From assembly GCA_965262015.1 (NCBI GenBank), contig OZ253494.1, positions 806,001 through 870,000 of the forward strand: a stretch of 64,000 bases of DNA. Reading direction: 5' to 3'. A program made the position numbers and the translations under genes. The notes below the pieces were generated by a model. It saw only the letters and a program-made list of their open reading frames with translations, was not told the origin of the DNA and did no database searches. Every line of letters starts with the position of its first letter. The stretch's first letter is position 1. Source of the stretch: G965262015 sp965262015 (GTDB lineage: Bacteria > Spirochaetota > Leptospiria > Turneriellales > CBDBES01). Shown piece after piece: positions 44,589 through 55,033 of the stretch.

Positions 44589-47500
44589 TTGCAAATGATA
44601 AGGAAGCACACTTTTTGTAAATTAATCACTAGTTTGGTTTATATGCTCTTACTAGTATGGAGTAGCGTTTCTTGTAGTGGTGCAGACAATAGAAATCTAT
44701 TATTTAGTGGTAAGAACCCATTTGGAAAGAAATATGTCGTCATAGAGCCATCCAAACAAACACTTATTTACCATGTCTGTTCGGGAGATAAACCGATTTC
44801 TAGTATAGATTCATATTATATTGAAAACAAAAAACAAAAAATAGATGGCATACAATTTAGCATCATAAGACAAGAAATTAACAACCTATTTACAATTGGT
44901 GCAGATACTGGAACTCTTTCGGTGAATGCTAACAGGTTAGAAGAGCTAACTATCGATGAAGTGCGACCATACGCTGTAACGGTGAAGGTAGAAAAACCAG
45001 GCTTTTTTTCTGATGAGGAAGAAATAGAGGTAGAAATTTCAAATATCAGATCTTATGTAGAACCTAGATACCCTGATCAAGTACCCAATCTAGACACCAA
45101 TATACCGGAAAATGATGCAGGTTTTTTTACTGACATTGACATGTTTGTCAAAGACAATATTGACATTTATCAGGACTGTCGCAAATTAGATGACTTTACT
45201 GGTTATACACTAAGTTACCGCTTCCTAGATACGGCTTCACATCCCTTTCGCATAACTACCCCTCCCATTACTACCCCTCCCATAACTACCCCTCCCATAA
45301 CTAACCCTCCCATAACTAACCCTCCCATGACTGCCCCTCCCATGGCTAACAAACCAGGCCTAAGCTTAGCCACCGCCTTAGACTACGAAAAACTAAGTAC
45401 GTATGTACCCACACTCAGCATTACTGTACAACAGCCATCACCATCAAGCAAGACTCTGACACCAACCACACTAAAAATGGGAATCAATGTAGAAGATCAG
45501 CCCAATGTAGTAATTACAGATCCTCTGGAAACAGAACTATCATTTGATAATTGTAGCCCGCAACTACAAATAATTCAAGCAAGCGATCCCAATGAGGATA
45601 CAACAGGAATTACATATATGCTATCCAGTCAGAAAGATAATGATACTGAGATAGATGTCACCTTTTTCGGTATAGATGCAAGCACAGGCGACCTAAGCAT
45701 TATTAGCAATGATGACGTACGTGATGGACAGGGAATGCAAGTGGCAAAGTATGCGTTAGTAGTAAATGTTAGCAAAACTCCTTTTGAGGCAACTGAAAAA
45801 ACATATACTATTACACTTAATAGAAATCCCCATGTAGCTTCTCCCCCTCAGACGGCCATTGTGGCTACCGACACATGGGATGAACTTACAACAGCGGGTG
45901 CGAGTGCTATTATTGACCTATCAAAGGACGAAACAGATATTTTAAATAATATCCAGGTGTCTATTGACTGCACAACACAAACACAAATCAACAAAGCGGA
46001 TTATAATATCTCATATAATTCCATAGACGATATAATGGATGCAAATGGATCAGTGATTACATCCCCATCGTTCAACATTACTCCTGCTGGCGAGATTAGC
46101 CTTGTGGCGGGGACATTAGATTTTGAAACTTCAGCATTTTATACATTGTCTATTAATGCTACCATTACTACTCCTCCAATAATGACTGCTCAAATAATGG
46201 GTAGAGTTATTACACTTGATGTAACCATCCCTATACGCATTAATATTAATGATCTACCTTACCTAAGCTTTGTTCAACCCACACAAACACAAGAAATAAC
46301 ATTTGATACGTGTGGCGTTGCCATCAATAACGACATAGATGCCCAATATTCTCCTACCGACACAACAAGTACGGGAATAATGTATAGTATTATAGGCCAA
46401 AATGATCACTTTGAAATTGATCCACTGACAGGAGTATTAAGCATCAATAGTGTTGCACAAAGGAAGAATTACGAAGTACTACAGGGTGTTCAAGGTAATA
46501 GCGAAATAACCTATCAACTAAACATACAAGTGAGTAAGCCACCACAGTATGACACAACAGAGAAAACCTATCCAGTTAAATTTATTGTACCACAACATCA
46601 TTTGATTGTAGATTCTTCCAACTCCCTCGCCACACCACTCACATTCCCAGGTGAACTTCGTGAAGAAGGAGTTGCTGAATTACTAGAGCTCCCTAAAAAC
46701 GACGTCCTGATGTTATTGAGTGTGGATGAGGGTTGTGGATCTCGCCCTCGCCAGGGAATAAATGACTATTCGTTTAGCTATACTCCTAGTCGGGTAATGT
46801 CTATTGCCAATCCAAACGCTAGTAGCCCTTCAAGCATTGACACAAGCTACTTTCAAATCAAATATGGAGGACCCATAGGTAGTAGCAATACCATACAAAT
46901 TATTACCAGAAAACCACTAAATTATGAAAACTCTACACAACATAGTATCAACACAATTATTCAAGGAGCTCATAGGATAACAAATCAACAAATAACAAGT
47001 GGCACATTGTACTTGCAAGTTAATGTGGAAGATCTGCAGCTTGGTAACTTTAGCGATCCATTCTTAGTCGCTACAGGAGCAGAATTACGTAGTATTGCCA
47101 CGGGTTTTAGAAATGACTGGATGATGCGTACTTCAAGAGCAGCTTTAACCGCCCCTGCATCTTTGACTTATCTGTACGCTATTACAAATGACATTACCTT
47201 GTCCAGCACAGCCTTTACTCCTATTGGCAATTGTGGGCTTGATAACCTATGTGATACATTAGACGATCAAGTATTTTCAGGTATTATCACTAGCGAAAGA
47301 GGTGAACAAAATACAATTAAAGGCTTAAAAGTTACGCTAAATGGTACAGAGGACGCTAGTGGTGGCTTGATTGGTGTCCTATCTGGATTGATTGCTAACA
47401 TTATTATAGAAAATCCAATTATTCGTGTTATTCGAACGGGAACAACAGCTAAAGCCTATGCGGGTGCGGTGTCTGGAATTTTCCAATCAGACATTGACAC

Positions 47501-48584
47501 CCCCATGACAGTACTCCCCACTGCTCCTAAGACACCTGGTGTAGATAATGTTGAAGTTCGCAATGCCCATGTAATTGCTGTGGGGAATGCACAGACCTAT
47601 GCCGGGGGTATGGTAGGTTACGTTAAAAATGTAACAGGATATACTGGAAACCAAAATCCTTCAAAACGTTTTATCAACTCAAGTACGATTTCTGATGTTA
47701 CTGCCACTTCAGTAAGCAAAGATGCACATGCAGGTGGCATCATAGGTTTTGTTAATGCCATGATGGATACAGTGGTTACTTCGGTTGTTAGCAGTGGCAC
47801 AGTACAAGCTTGGGCCCCTACTGGTAAAAATGCTTATTCAGGGGGTATTGTTGGATTTGGAGAGGCTGGCCTAGTGATTTCAGATGCTCTTGCCCAATCT
47901 GCAGTTTATGCTTCAGGAGGGGGAACAACCATATCTGGATCTTTGATAGGCAATAATGCTGGTACACTACAGACTTCTCTTGCTATTGGCCAGATTTTTA
48001 CACCAAGTGGTAGAGGGGCCTTAGCAGGAATTAATACAGGTACAATTACAAATAGTCACTGGGATCTGGTTCAGGTTGGCACTGCCACAAAAGTGGGTAG
48101 TAACTTTGGAGAACTTTCTGGAGTAGAACGTAGAAACACAAATCAACTTACCTGTCCATCCGCCCCAGGTACAAACTGTAATAGAAAATCAACATACCAA
48201 ACCTGGACAAATACATGGGCTTACAGAACAGCCAGCGAATACCCTGTTCCTGTAATGGGAATTGCGGCTATTCAAAGAAATTTACGTCAAGCACCAGGGT
48301 TATTACATTTTTCTAACATTGAATCATTAAACCAAGCAGATGGAGCAAACTTCTATTCATATAATATTCTAGATACTGCTACGTATATTACTGTTACGGG
48401 TATAAGTGAACTAGGAACTACGACAGTGGCAATTACTCCTATGGGTGCGTCTGGAGTAACTTATTCTAATGGTAACCTATTGGGTATTGGTAGCTTGGCA
48501 GTTGGCACTACTTTTACTCTAAAAGCTATTTTTCAACTTGATACAAATATATCATATACCCGTATTTACCGATTTATTAAATAG
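44589..48584 (+). CDS. Giant surface lipoprotein with cadherin-like and GLUG-like repeats
   Basis: 1331 residues. The lipoprotein signal ends VWSSVSC. The first ~830 residues contain cadherin-like units, each ending in a 'FxIDxxTGxLSI' motif (ADTGTLSVNA, IDASTGDLSII, IDPLTGVLSIN). A Pro-rich linker near 220-255 (repeated ITTPP/ITNPP) is encoded by a 15-bp repeat. Residues about 920-1150 carry GLUG-like repeats (GGLIGVLSGLIANIII, YAGGMVGYV, HAGGIIGFV, YSGGIVGFG). Probably a surface adhesin. The start has no strong ribosome binding site. A likely outer-membrane protein gene follows 19 bp later. Confidence 0.82.
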   Translation: MQMIRKHTFCKLITSLVYMLLLVWSSVSCSGADNRNLLFSGKNPFGKKYVVIEPSKQTLIYHVCSGDKPISSIDSYYIENKKQKIDGIQFSIIRQEINNLFTIGADTGTLSVNANRLEELTIDEVRPYAVTVKVEKPGFFSDEEEIEVEISNIRSYVEPRYPDQVPNLDTNIPENDAGFFTDIDMFVKDNIDIYQDCRKLDDFTGYTLSYRFLDTASHPFRITTPPITTPPITTPPITNPPITNPPMTAPPMANKPGLSLATALDYEKLSTYVPTLSITVQQPSPSSKTLTPTTLKMGINVEDQPNVVITDPLETELSFDNCSPQLQIIQASDPNEDTTGITYMLSSQKDNDTEIDVTFFGIDASTGDLSIISNDDVRDGQGMQVAKYALVVNVSKTPFEATEKTYTITLNRNPHVASPPQTAIVATDTWDELTTAGASAIIDLSKDETDILNNIQVSIDCTTQTQINKADYNISYNSIDDIMDANGSVITSPSFNITPAGEISLVAGTLDFETSAFYTLSINATITTPPIMTAQIMGRVITLDVTIPIRININDLPYLSFVQPTQTQEITFDTCGVAINNDIDAQYSPTDTTSTGIMYSIIGQNDHFEIDPLTGVLSINSVAQRKNYEVLQGVQGNSEITYQLNIQVSKPPQYDTTEKTYPVKFIVPQHHLIVDSSNSLATPLTFPGELREEGVAELLELPKNDVLMLLSVDEGCGSRPRQGINDYSFSYTPSRVMSIANPNASSPSSIDTSYFQIKYGGPIGSSNTIQIITRKPLNYENSTQHSINTIIQGAHRITNQQITSGTLYLQVNVEDLQLGNFSDPFLVATGAELRSIATGFRNDWMMRTSRAALTAPASLTYLYAITNDITLSSTAFTPIGNCGLDNLCDTLDDQVFSGIITSERGEQNTIKGLKVTLNGTEDASGGLIGVLSGLIANIIIENPIIRVIRTGTTAKAYAGAVSGIFQSDIDTPMTVLPTAPKTPGVDNVEVRNAHVIAVGNAQTYAGGMVGYVKNVTGYTGNQNPSKRFINSSTISDVTATSVSKDAHAGGIIGFVNAMMDTVVTSVVSSGTVQAWAPTGKNAYSGGIVGFGEAGLVISDALAQSAVYASGGGTTISGSLIGNNAGTLQTSLAIGQIFTPSGRGALAGINTGTITNSHWDLVQVGTATKVGSNFGELSGVERRNTNQLTCPSAPGTNCNRKSTYQTWTNTWAYRTASEYPVPVMGIAAIQRNLRQAPGLLHFSNIESLNQADGANFYSYNILDTATYITVTGISELGTTTVAITPMGASGVTYSNGNLLGIGSLAVGTTFTLKAIFQLDTNISYTRIYRFIK
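45252..45341. repeat. In-frame 15-bp tandem repeat (Pro linker)
   Basis: Six units of 15 bp (consensus ATAACTACCCCTCCC) encoding (I/M)T(T/N/A)PP. Length changes keep the reading frame, so this would vary linker length rather than switch expression. Confidence 0.92.
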
Positions 48585-48603
48585 TTAATACGTTGCATGC
48601 CTA

Positions 48604-49356
48604 TTGAGTTTCATGATGTATTCAATAGGTAAAACATTGTGTCTGTTGGTTATAATATTTATTTCTAACCATTTTATCTACTCGCAAACGAATCCTGCAA
48701 ATACTCGTGTACGAGGTATTAATCCCAACCTTAACAATGTTTTACCTGCCGAATATATCTTTATAAATAAAAAGCGCAAATCACGTGGATATAAATATGG
48801 TTTAAGAGGGTCAATCATCATTATGCCCTCATTTTTAGGCTCTGCACATAACACAGAGTTCCGTAATAATTTTACAAAAGGCTTTGGAACAGATCTAATT
48901 CTTGCTATGATATTCTCTAAGAAAGAAAAATCAGGTAATAGAACTTTATTACTTAGTTGGCTCTATCCTAACATTATGTTTATGTCATCTTTTGAATCAT
49001 TTTTTCGCGACAACGATGTTGGTAACATTGTACGTACAGGTTTTGCATTTGGTCTACGATGGAACATACCTCTTTTGTTACAAAGACAATGGCGTTTATC
49101 ATATAGTACAAGTATGTTACCTGGTTTTTCTTATGAAAACATCACAATCCAGACGACTGTGCCACCTTCAACTACTGTCATAGATTTTACTACCAGACAA
49201 CTCCACTTTCATCTTCACTTTTTTAATGGCCTGAGAATATATATACGTGGTGGATTTAGCATGGAGCTTGTTATTCGACTAAGCTATAGTGCTGACAGTA
49301 AGGCTCCTCATGTATATATAGGCCCTGCTTTGGGGTTTGGATATTCCTTTTTATAG
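48604..49356 (+). CDS. Probable outer-membrane beta-barrel protein
   Basis: 250 residues with a cleavable signal peptide (LCLLVIIFISNHFIYSQ). The rest alternates short amphipathic strands with turns and ends GPALGFGYSFL, an aromatic C-terminus common to barrel proteins assembled by BamA. No family recognised. It directly follows the giant lipoprotein gene and may form a surface complex with it. Confidence 0.65.
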   Translation: MSFMMYSIGKTLCLLVIIFISNHFIYSQTNPANTRVRGINPNLNNVLPAEYIFINKKRKSRGYKYGLRGSIIIMPSFLGSAHNTEFRNNFTKGFGTDLILAMIFSKKEKSGNRTLLLSWLYPNIMFMSSFESFFRDNDVGNIVRTGFAFGLRWNIPLLLQRQWRLSYSTSMLPGFSYENITIQTTVPPSTTVIDFTTRQLHFHLHFFNGLRIYIRGGFSMELVIRLSYSADSKAPHVYIGPALGFGYSFL

Positions 49357-49999
49357 CTCAAAATTTTATCTGAGGTAGAATACTTGACTGGGATAGTAAA
49401 CCACTCCCCCCACCCCAATGGTTTGGATAGAGGAAACCTAACACAACTACTCCATCTACAAATTATTTAGTGTAGATACCGCTAGAGACATGAGACAAAA
49501 TATTTTGTAATTATATTACTCAAAATATTTACTTTTCTCTAAACTGGATTATATCATATTTTTTGATAGGTGATACTCTACTGTACCGTTATTTATAGTT
49601 GATCCTGTTCAAGTATGTAGATTATACCGAAGAGAATAACTTCTATTAAACTAAAACTATAGAGAGTCAGCACTCTAGTTACACAGAATAGACTTGATTA
49701 GCAGTTTTTTCTTGCAAGGATAGCCTACACGTGTTATTGATCATAGTACAAGATCTAAGTATATTGTTTTGTTTGAATGTCTGATAACCTGTTTTTCTGT
49801 CAAAATATCTTCTTAGTTGTTTGTAATGAACTTTCATTGGTCATTCTCTTTACTTTTAATACTTTTAAGAAAAACGGTTTATGAATACTTAAACTGTCCA
49901 ACTGTAGACTTGACTTTCTAATAATTAAATAAATTCATATTTAAATGTATTGACATGATGCGTAAATAAAACAGTGAATGTGATAGGGTATTTAAACAA
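49357..49999. other. Intergenic region with mobile-element relic; carD leader
   Basis: 643 bp without an intact gene. 49740-49902 (minus strand) is a copy of the dispersed repeat seen at 777-925. A TTGACA at 49950-49955 may be the -35 of carD; its -10 is not clear. An inverted repeat ATCTACA/TGTAGAT lies near 49458-49480. Confidence 0.45.
49740..49902 (-). repeat. Dispersed repeat copy (relic of a mobile element)
   Basis: Read on the minus strand, starts ACAGTTTAAGTATTCATAAA and matches 777-838, then a second matched block at 49801-49823. One frame reads YFDRKTGYQTFKQ, vaguely like a transposase C-terminus, but the two copies do not conserve it. No terminal inverted repeats identified. Confidence 0.5.
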
Positions 50000-50479
50000 A
50001 TGTTTAGTAAAGATGATTATGTTGTTTATCCTATGCATGGTGTAGGCATAATCACTGAAGTGGCTCCAAAAGAAATTCTTGGTAAAAAAGAAAATTATTA
50101 TGTTATTGATCTCATCAATACTAAAATGACCGTTATGGTCCCAGTGGCTAAATCTGAAGAAATTGGCCTAAGAAAGATTATACAGACAGGTGATGTAAAG
50201 AAGATACTGAAGCTATTATCTCAGGAGTCTCCTGTCCAAGAAGAAGACTGGAAAATAAGATACCAAAATAATCTTACTAAAGTTAAATCGGGATCTATCA
50301 AACAAATCGCTGAAGTATGTCGAGATCTTTATAAGCGGGCACGTAATAAAGAACTTTCTATTATGGAGCGTAAGTTATATGAATCAGCTTATTCTCTTAT
50401 TATTAATGAAGTTGCTCTTTCTAAAGAACTACAATTAGAAGATGCTGGTAGCCTTATATCAGAGTATTTACCTAAATAA
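50000..50479 (+). CDS. carD: CarD family transcriptional regulator
   Basis: 159 residues. FSKDDYVVYPMHGVGIITEVAPKEILGKKENYYVIDL is the N-terminal RNA-polymerase-interaction (Tudor-like) domain, followed by a helical DNA-binding part ending near ELQLEDAGSLISEYL. CarD binds the polymerase beta subunit and stabilises open complexes. It precedes the PIN/TRAM and ispD genes. Confidence 0.95.
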   Translation: MFSKDDYVVYPMHGVGIITEVAPKEILGKKENYYVIDLINTKMTVMVPVAKSEEIGLRKIIQTGDVKKILKLLSQESPVQEEDWKIRYQNNLTKVKSGSIKQIAEVCRDLYKRARNKELSIMERKLYESAYSLIINEVALSKELQLEDAGSLISEYLPK

Positions 50480-50620
50480 AATGGAAAGTAATTATTTTTA
50501 TTTTCTGATTTACTCATTTGTTTTGCTAAACCTAAATTAGAACGATTATAGTTTTAAGGTTGCCCATATAATAAGCGGTCTTCGTTCACATCAATTGAAC
50601 GAGGCCAATGGAGTAGAAAA

Positions 50621-51646
50621 ATGAAGTTTATATTTAATTATATTTGGATCTTAATATTTACTATAGGCATATACTTATTGAACAGAAACTTAGAAGCTGT
50701 TATACAGGCCTCTGTTTTCTTAGGTATCTCTGCATGTATAGTCTACATAATAGACTACTTATCTAGGGAAGATAAGATAAGGGTACTTTTTTATGGTACG
50801 GTGGGCCTTTTACTGTCATTACTTATCACTATACTTGCCTACCCTATTTTGCAGCAATATCCTGCGTATATTACAGTGGGTCTTTTGGGTTTACTATCCA
50901 CCGTAACGATTTATATATTTTGCTTAATCGCAAATAGCCAGCCCATCCCCATGATATCAAATAGTCAGAAAAATATACAGTCGAATGGAGACGCAAATAC
51001 AACCATAGAGCGAGATACTAATAATACTGATGATGCTCCATTCATTAATGTAAGGCCTAAGATATTAGACACAAGTGTTATTATTGATGGCAGGGTAATT
51101 TCAATGACACAAGCAGGTTTTCTAGAAGGTCCTCTTGTTATACCTAATTTTGTTTTGCGAGAGATGCAACTCATCTCAGATTCATCGGATTCGATTAAGC
51201 GTAGCCGTGGTAGAAGGGGATTAGACATGCTTAATGAGTTGCAAAATAATAAAAGTATTGAGGTTCATATTTCTTATGAAGACTATACAAATACTCGTGA
51301 GGTCGATGCAAAACTCATACAACTTGCCAAAGAAAAAAAGGCGATATTGATCACAAATGACTACAATTTAAACAAAGTGGCTAAACTACAAGGTCTAACA
51401 ATATGGAATATCAATAATCTGGTAAATATTCTTAAGCCTGTTGTATTACCCGGAGAAGAGATGGAAATACAAATCCTAAAAGAAGGTAAAGATAACCAGC
51501 AAGGTGTGGGATACCTAGATGATGGCACAATGGTTGTAGTAGAAAAAGGTGGGCAACTCATTAATAAGAGAATATGTGCCCGTGTGACTAGTGTAATCCA
51601 AACCAATGCGGGTAAAATGATCTTTAGTGAAGTAGTAGATAAATAG
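50621..51646 (+). CDS. PIN/TRAM-domain membrane protein (YacL-like)
   Basis: 341 residues. About four membrane segments in the first 110 residues, a short linker, a PIN domain (LDTSVIIDGRVI, FVLREMQ, ILITNDYNL carrying the acidic residues) and a C-terminal TRAM domain (GEEMEIQILKEGKDNQQGVGYLDDGTMVVVE). A predicted membrane-tethered ribonuclease. It is followed 47 bp later by ispD. Confidence 0.92.
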   Translation: MKFIFNYIWILIFTIGIYLLNRNLEAVIQASVFLGISACIVYIIDYLSREDKIRVLFYGTVGLLLSLLITILAYPILQQYPAYITVGLLGLLSTVTIYIFCLIANSQPIPMISNSQKNIQSNGDANTTIERDTNNTDDAPFINVRPKILDTSVIIDGRVISMTQAGFLEGPLVIPNFVLREMQLISDSSDSIKRSRGRRGLDMLNELQNNKSIEVHISYEDYTNTREVDAKLIQLAKEKKAILITNDYNLNKVAKLQGLTIWNINNLVNILKPVVLPGEEMEIQILKEGKDNQQGVGYLDDGTMVVVEKGGQLINKRICARVTSVIQTNAGKMIFSEVVDK

Positions 51647-51692
51647 TTCTTCATTAATACAATGGACGGATAGAGCTATAAAATTAAATGGC

Positions 51693-52442
51693 TTGCTTTT
51701 GCTTATGGCAGGTACGGGTTCACGTTTTGGTAACAACATACCTAAACAATACCTGCCATCTTCATCTGTTATACGTTTAGATGCTTGTTCCCACGAAAAA
51801 GTTAACAAAAAGCAATCTCTGTTTAGTGTTACAGTATCTGCCTTACTAGATTACTTTTCATTTAGTTATGTTGTATTTGTTCTTGCGAAGCAACCACAAA
51901 TACAATCTTTATTCATGCCATCCTTCCGATTTCTACAAAACACATATCCGCATATTAAACTCAATTATACGACAGGTGGCAATAACCGTCATCAGAGTTT
52001 TATCCAAGGTTTTTTATTATTAAAACAACTATATAAGACCTCTGAATTCAACTTGATGATACATGATGCGAATAGACCATATCTTTCCCTCACATTCATA
52101 GAAAAAATACAACAACATATCTTATTACTTTCTAAAAAAACACCTTGTTGGATTCCTATTATACCTAATATAGATTCCCTTTACTATATAGATGATGCAC
52201 ATACTCACTATCTTCCTCGAGAGGCAATATATAGCGTACAAACTCCTCAACTTCTTCATGCCCCGTCTGTTGAACAAGCCCTGCAAAAAAAAGATGTAAG
52301 TAAAATTCTACATATGCAAGATGACTGGAAAGATGAAGGTGCATTTATGCAGGATATGGGATTTTGTGTATCTACTTTCCCAGGTGATATAAACAATAAA
52401 AAGATTACGTATCCTGGTGATTGGCCTATTTTACCATCTTAG
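51693..52442 (+). CDS. ispD: 2-C-methyl-D-erythritol 4-phosphate cytidylyltransferase
   Basis: 249 residues from a TTG at 51693 (MLLLMAGTGSRFGNNIPKQYL), the only plausible start in frame; no ATG lies upstream before a stop. The nucleotide-binding loop AGTGSRFG...PKQY, the HDANRPYLS block and YSVQTPQLL are IspD features. It activates MEP with CTP in isoprenoid synthesis. ispF is not adjacent. The 3' end overlaps the convergent tlyA by 12 bp. Confidence 0.9.
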   Translation: MLLLMAGTGSRFGNNIPKQYLPSSSVIRLDACSHEKVNKKQSLFSVTVSALLDYFSFSYVVFVLAKQPQIQSLFMPSFRFLQNTYPHIKLNYTTGGNNRHQSFIQGFLLLKQLYKTSEFNLMIHDANRPYLSLTFIEKIQQHILLLSKKTPCWIPIIPNIDSLYYIDDAHTHYLPREAIYSVQTPQLLHAPSVEQALQKKDVSKILHMQDDWKDEGAFMQDMGFCVSTFPGDINNKKITYPGDWPILPS

Positions 52443-53183
52443 CCACAACATATATTCTTGATTACCTTTTCTTCCTTTGATAGCAGAGGGAACATATTGT
52501 ACTAAAGTAATCTGATATAAATCTAAAAAATTAAAAAAGGATTTTAGTAACAGCTGGCGATCTTTTGCATTGCGTACAACTCCCTTATCTAAAGAGATGC
52601 TACTTTTTGAAGAGAGTTGTTTTATTTCTCTGACAGTATGTTTAAATTCAAACTGTGGCTTAAATAAAACTAAACCTTCAAAATGAGGACGTACGGTTTT
52701 TAACAGGGGAAGTAATTTACGTAATGAAGTAAAAGAGAGGTCTATTACAAATCTGCTTAATGTATCTGGTAAAGTATTCCAGTTTAGCTGGTAAATATTA
52801 GTTTTTTCTATTACTATTACTCTCTTATCTGTTCTTAGGTTAGGATGTAGCTGACCATACGAGACATCAACTGTAATTACTTGGCATGCACCTTGCTGTA
52901 GTAAAATTTGTGTAAACCCTCCATGTGCTGCACCAATATCTATGAAAGTATGGCCTGCCACAGAAAAGTTACACATACGTATAGCATGTTCTAATTTTAA
53001 AGCAGCACGAGAATATAATACTGTATGATTCATTAACTCTACACGATCATCTGCTCTAACGGATATACCACTTTTACGCATAACATGTCCATTCACCCGA
53101 ACACATCCAGCCATGATCAGCCCTGTAGCATGTGATAAAGAGGTAGCTAAATCATTTTCAAGTAACCAAAGACTTAACTTCAT
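52431..53183 (-). CDS. tlyA: TlyA family rRNA 2'-O-methyltransferase/hemolysin
   Basis: 250 residues from MKLSLWLLEN (a start two codons earlier is possible). The N-terminal S4 RNA-binding domain (ATGLIMAGCVRVNGHVMRKSGISV) is followed by an FtsJ-like methyltransferase fold (SVAGHTFIDIGAAHGGFTQILLQQGA). TlyA methylates cytidines in rRNA; some orthologues are called hemolysins. A block of minus-strand genes (ndk, prenyl synthase, tlyA) ends here. Confidence 0.93.
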   Translation of the reverse strand: MKLSLWLLENDLATSLSHATGLIMAGCVRVNGHVMRKSGISVRADDRVELMNHTVLYSRAALKLEHAIRMCNFSVAGHTFIDIGAAHGGFTQILLQQGACQVITVDVSYGQLHPNLRTDKRVIVIEKTNIYQLNWNTLPDTLSRFVIDLSFTSLRKLLPLLKTVRPHFEGLVLFKPQFEFKHTVREIKQLSSKSSISLDKGVVRNAKDRQLLLKSFFNFLDLYQITLVQYVPSAIKGRKGNQEYMLWLRW

Positions 53184-53270
53184 ATACAAAATATACGTAC
53201 AATTTTATTACAGAATATAAAACACATACAATTATGATTTAAAAAATAATGTTGCCTAGTAATATACGTC

Positions 53271-54143
53271 TTACACTATTATCTCGCTACTATCCACTAA
53301 GTAAAGAGGTAGGCCTTGTAACCATACAGAATTAGGGAAAATCTTTATAGCCTGTCTATGAAGTTGATCTGACAAAGTTTGGATATGTTCTAAACAATCT
53401 TTTTTTGATAAAATATAAACAGTATTACTATTCTCGGTACCTTCACCATAATCTTGGACATCGTCAATGAGCTGGAATAACAGACCTAGATTGTCTCCCC
53501 ATACCTTTTGTAATTGTAATTCTTTGTACGTATAATAATTTGCGATGTAAGGCAATAAGATAGCAGCCCTAAATAGCCGAGAAGTTTTTAAGTAAATCAT
53601 CTGGATAAGCCAGTCTCTTGAAGGCTTCGAACCATCTTTTATAATTTCTGAGAGTTCGGTAACATCTAAAAATTGGCCACCAAGCATACCAGAAACACCT
53701 GATAAAGTAGACAATTCATAGTATACTTTACGAGGATAATCTAATTGGGATAATATTTCAAAGGCTAAAGAGAATAAGGCATTACCCACTAATAAAGCAG
53801 TTGCTTCGCCGTATACTACATGGTTCGTTAATTGTCCTCTTCGGTATGTATCATTATCCATACAGGGTAGATCATCGTGCACTAAAGAATAAGTATGTAT
53901 ACATTCTAATGCCAAGGATAAATAAAGTGCTTTGCGGGGATTCAAAACAATCAGATTAGCTACCTCTAACAAGATAATCACACGGATTCGTTTACCTTTT
54001 GCTAATAAACTATATAAAATAGCTTCCTTAAAGGTAGGATTGCTCTGGTATAAAGTGGAACCCTCTAAAATAGCAGGGATCTCGTCTTGAAAATACTGGT
54101 ATAAATTTATATAATGATGTTCAAACTTTTTTTTATCATACAT
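53271..54143 (-). CDS. Polyprenyl (farnesyl/geranylgeranyl) diphosphate synthase
   Basis: 290 residues. First Asp-rich motif HDDLPCMDNDTYRRG and second LIDDVQD are present, as is the EGSTLY...GKRIRV start. It condenses isopentenyl diphosphate to C15-C20 chains, downstream of IspD chemistry. The residues before the first motif (LECIHTYSLV) would set chain length but do not decide it here. ndk lies 33 bp upstream on the same strand. Confidence 0.92.
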   Translation of the reverse strand: MYDKKKFEHHYINLYQYFQDEIPAILEGSTLYQSNPTFKEAILYSLLAKGKRIRVIILLEVANLIVLNPRKALYLSLALECIHTYSLVHDDLPCMDNDTYRRGQLTNHVVYGEATALLVGNALFSLAFEILSQLDYPRKVYYELSTLSGVSGMLGGQFLDVTELSEIIKDGSKPSRDWLIQMIYLKTSRLFRAAILLPYIANYYTYKELQLQKVWGDNLGLLFQLIDDVQDYGEGTENSNTVYILSKKDCLEHIQTLSDQLHRQAIKIFPNSVWLQGLPLYLVDSSEIIV

Positions 54144-54176
54144 GAGGGTTCTGTATAATATGGTTTAAAATAAATA

Positions 54177-54599
54177 TTAAAGTAGTTCTGAACCTGAAAA
54201 GAAAAAAGTTACTTCTTGTTTGGCTGAATCAAGTGAATCAGAACCATGCACCGCATTTTCACCTTTAGACTGGCCAAATAACTTACGAATAGTATTTTCT
54301 TCTGCTTCTGATGGATCGGTAGCACCAATTACATTACGCCAGTGCAATACTGCATTTTTTTTTTGCAAACATAAAAGAACAACTTTAGATGAACTAATAT
54401 ACTGGGTTAATTCCTGGAAAAAAGGTCGTTCTTTATGCATATCATAAAATACCTCAGCCTCTCGCAAACTTAGATTTTTTGTTTTCATTGCCCTGACAGA
54501 AAATCCCTCTACCAATATACGCTCAATAATCTTACCTGCATGACCAGCCAATACTGCTTCTGGCTTGATCATTGCAAAAGTCACTGCTTCCCATTTCAT
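54177..54599 (-). CDS. ndk: Nucleoside diphosphate kinase
   Basis: 140 residues. FAMIKPEAVLAGHAGKIIERI at the N-terminus, NVIGATDPSEAEENTIRKLFG, and the active-site His118 in NAVHGSDS. It equilibrates NTP pools. No Shine-Dalgarno of note. First gene of the ndk-prenyl synthase-tlyA block. Confidence 0.97.
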   Translation of the reverse strand: MKWEAVTFAMIKPEAVLAGHAGKIIERILVEGFSVRAMKTKNLSLREAEVFYDMHKERPFFQELTQYISSSKVVLLCLQKKNAVLHWRNVIGATDPSEAEENTIRKLFGQSKGENAVHGSDSLDSAKQEVTFFFSGSELL

Positions 54600-55033
54600 T
54601 GACAGGATTTTACCATGAATATACTTAATATGTCAAGAGGAAAACATTGAAGTGGTGTGAAACCCTTTGAAGAGGTAAGTTTGGTTCTAGGCAAAATAGG
54701 CTTGGTTAGCCATTCTTTTTTAAAAATATTAAAAAGAAAACATTACTGGGTTCATGGAAATATACGGGTGATAATTTGTGATAAAGAACATAAAATATAG
54801 AAATTTACAGAGAATACTACATGCTTGTGTAGCCCAGGTTCAGCGATATTGATTTTTTAGCAAAATTAATATTTTTCTAAAGAGTTTTAATAAGCCAAAT
54901 AATAAAAATAAAAGCCGGCATTCTAGGCATTATACTATATTGATGGATGAAATTAATTAGAATTATTTTCATCTTTATGTGTTTTATACAAAATATATTT
55001 TAATACAATGTTAATTGTACTCTTTCTTTTTTA
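54600..55033. other. Intergenic region before the lipoprotein/serS array
   Basis: About 430 bp, no gene. 54674-54745 resembles both the dispersed repeat (TTAAAAATATTAAAA core) and the GTTTGGTTCT...AATAGG stretch found upstream of each array lipoprotein. The last 45 bp (ACAAAATATATTTTAATACAATG) are the downstream flank repeated at every lipoprotein copy. Confidence 0.5.

Noticed and set aside
45252..45341. 15-bp repeat as a phase switch
   Set aside because: The unit is a multiple of three, so length change cannot alter the frame.
49740..49902. Assignment of the dispersed repeat to the IS6 family
   Set aside because: One frame looks faintly like a transposase end, but the other copies do not keep it and no terminal inverted repeats are seen.
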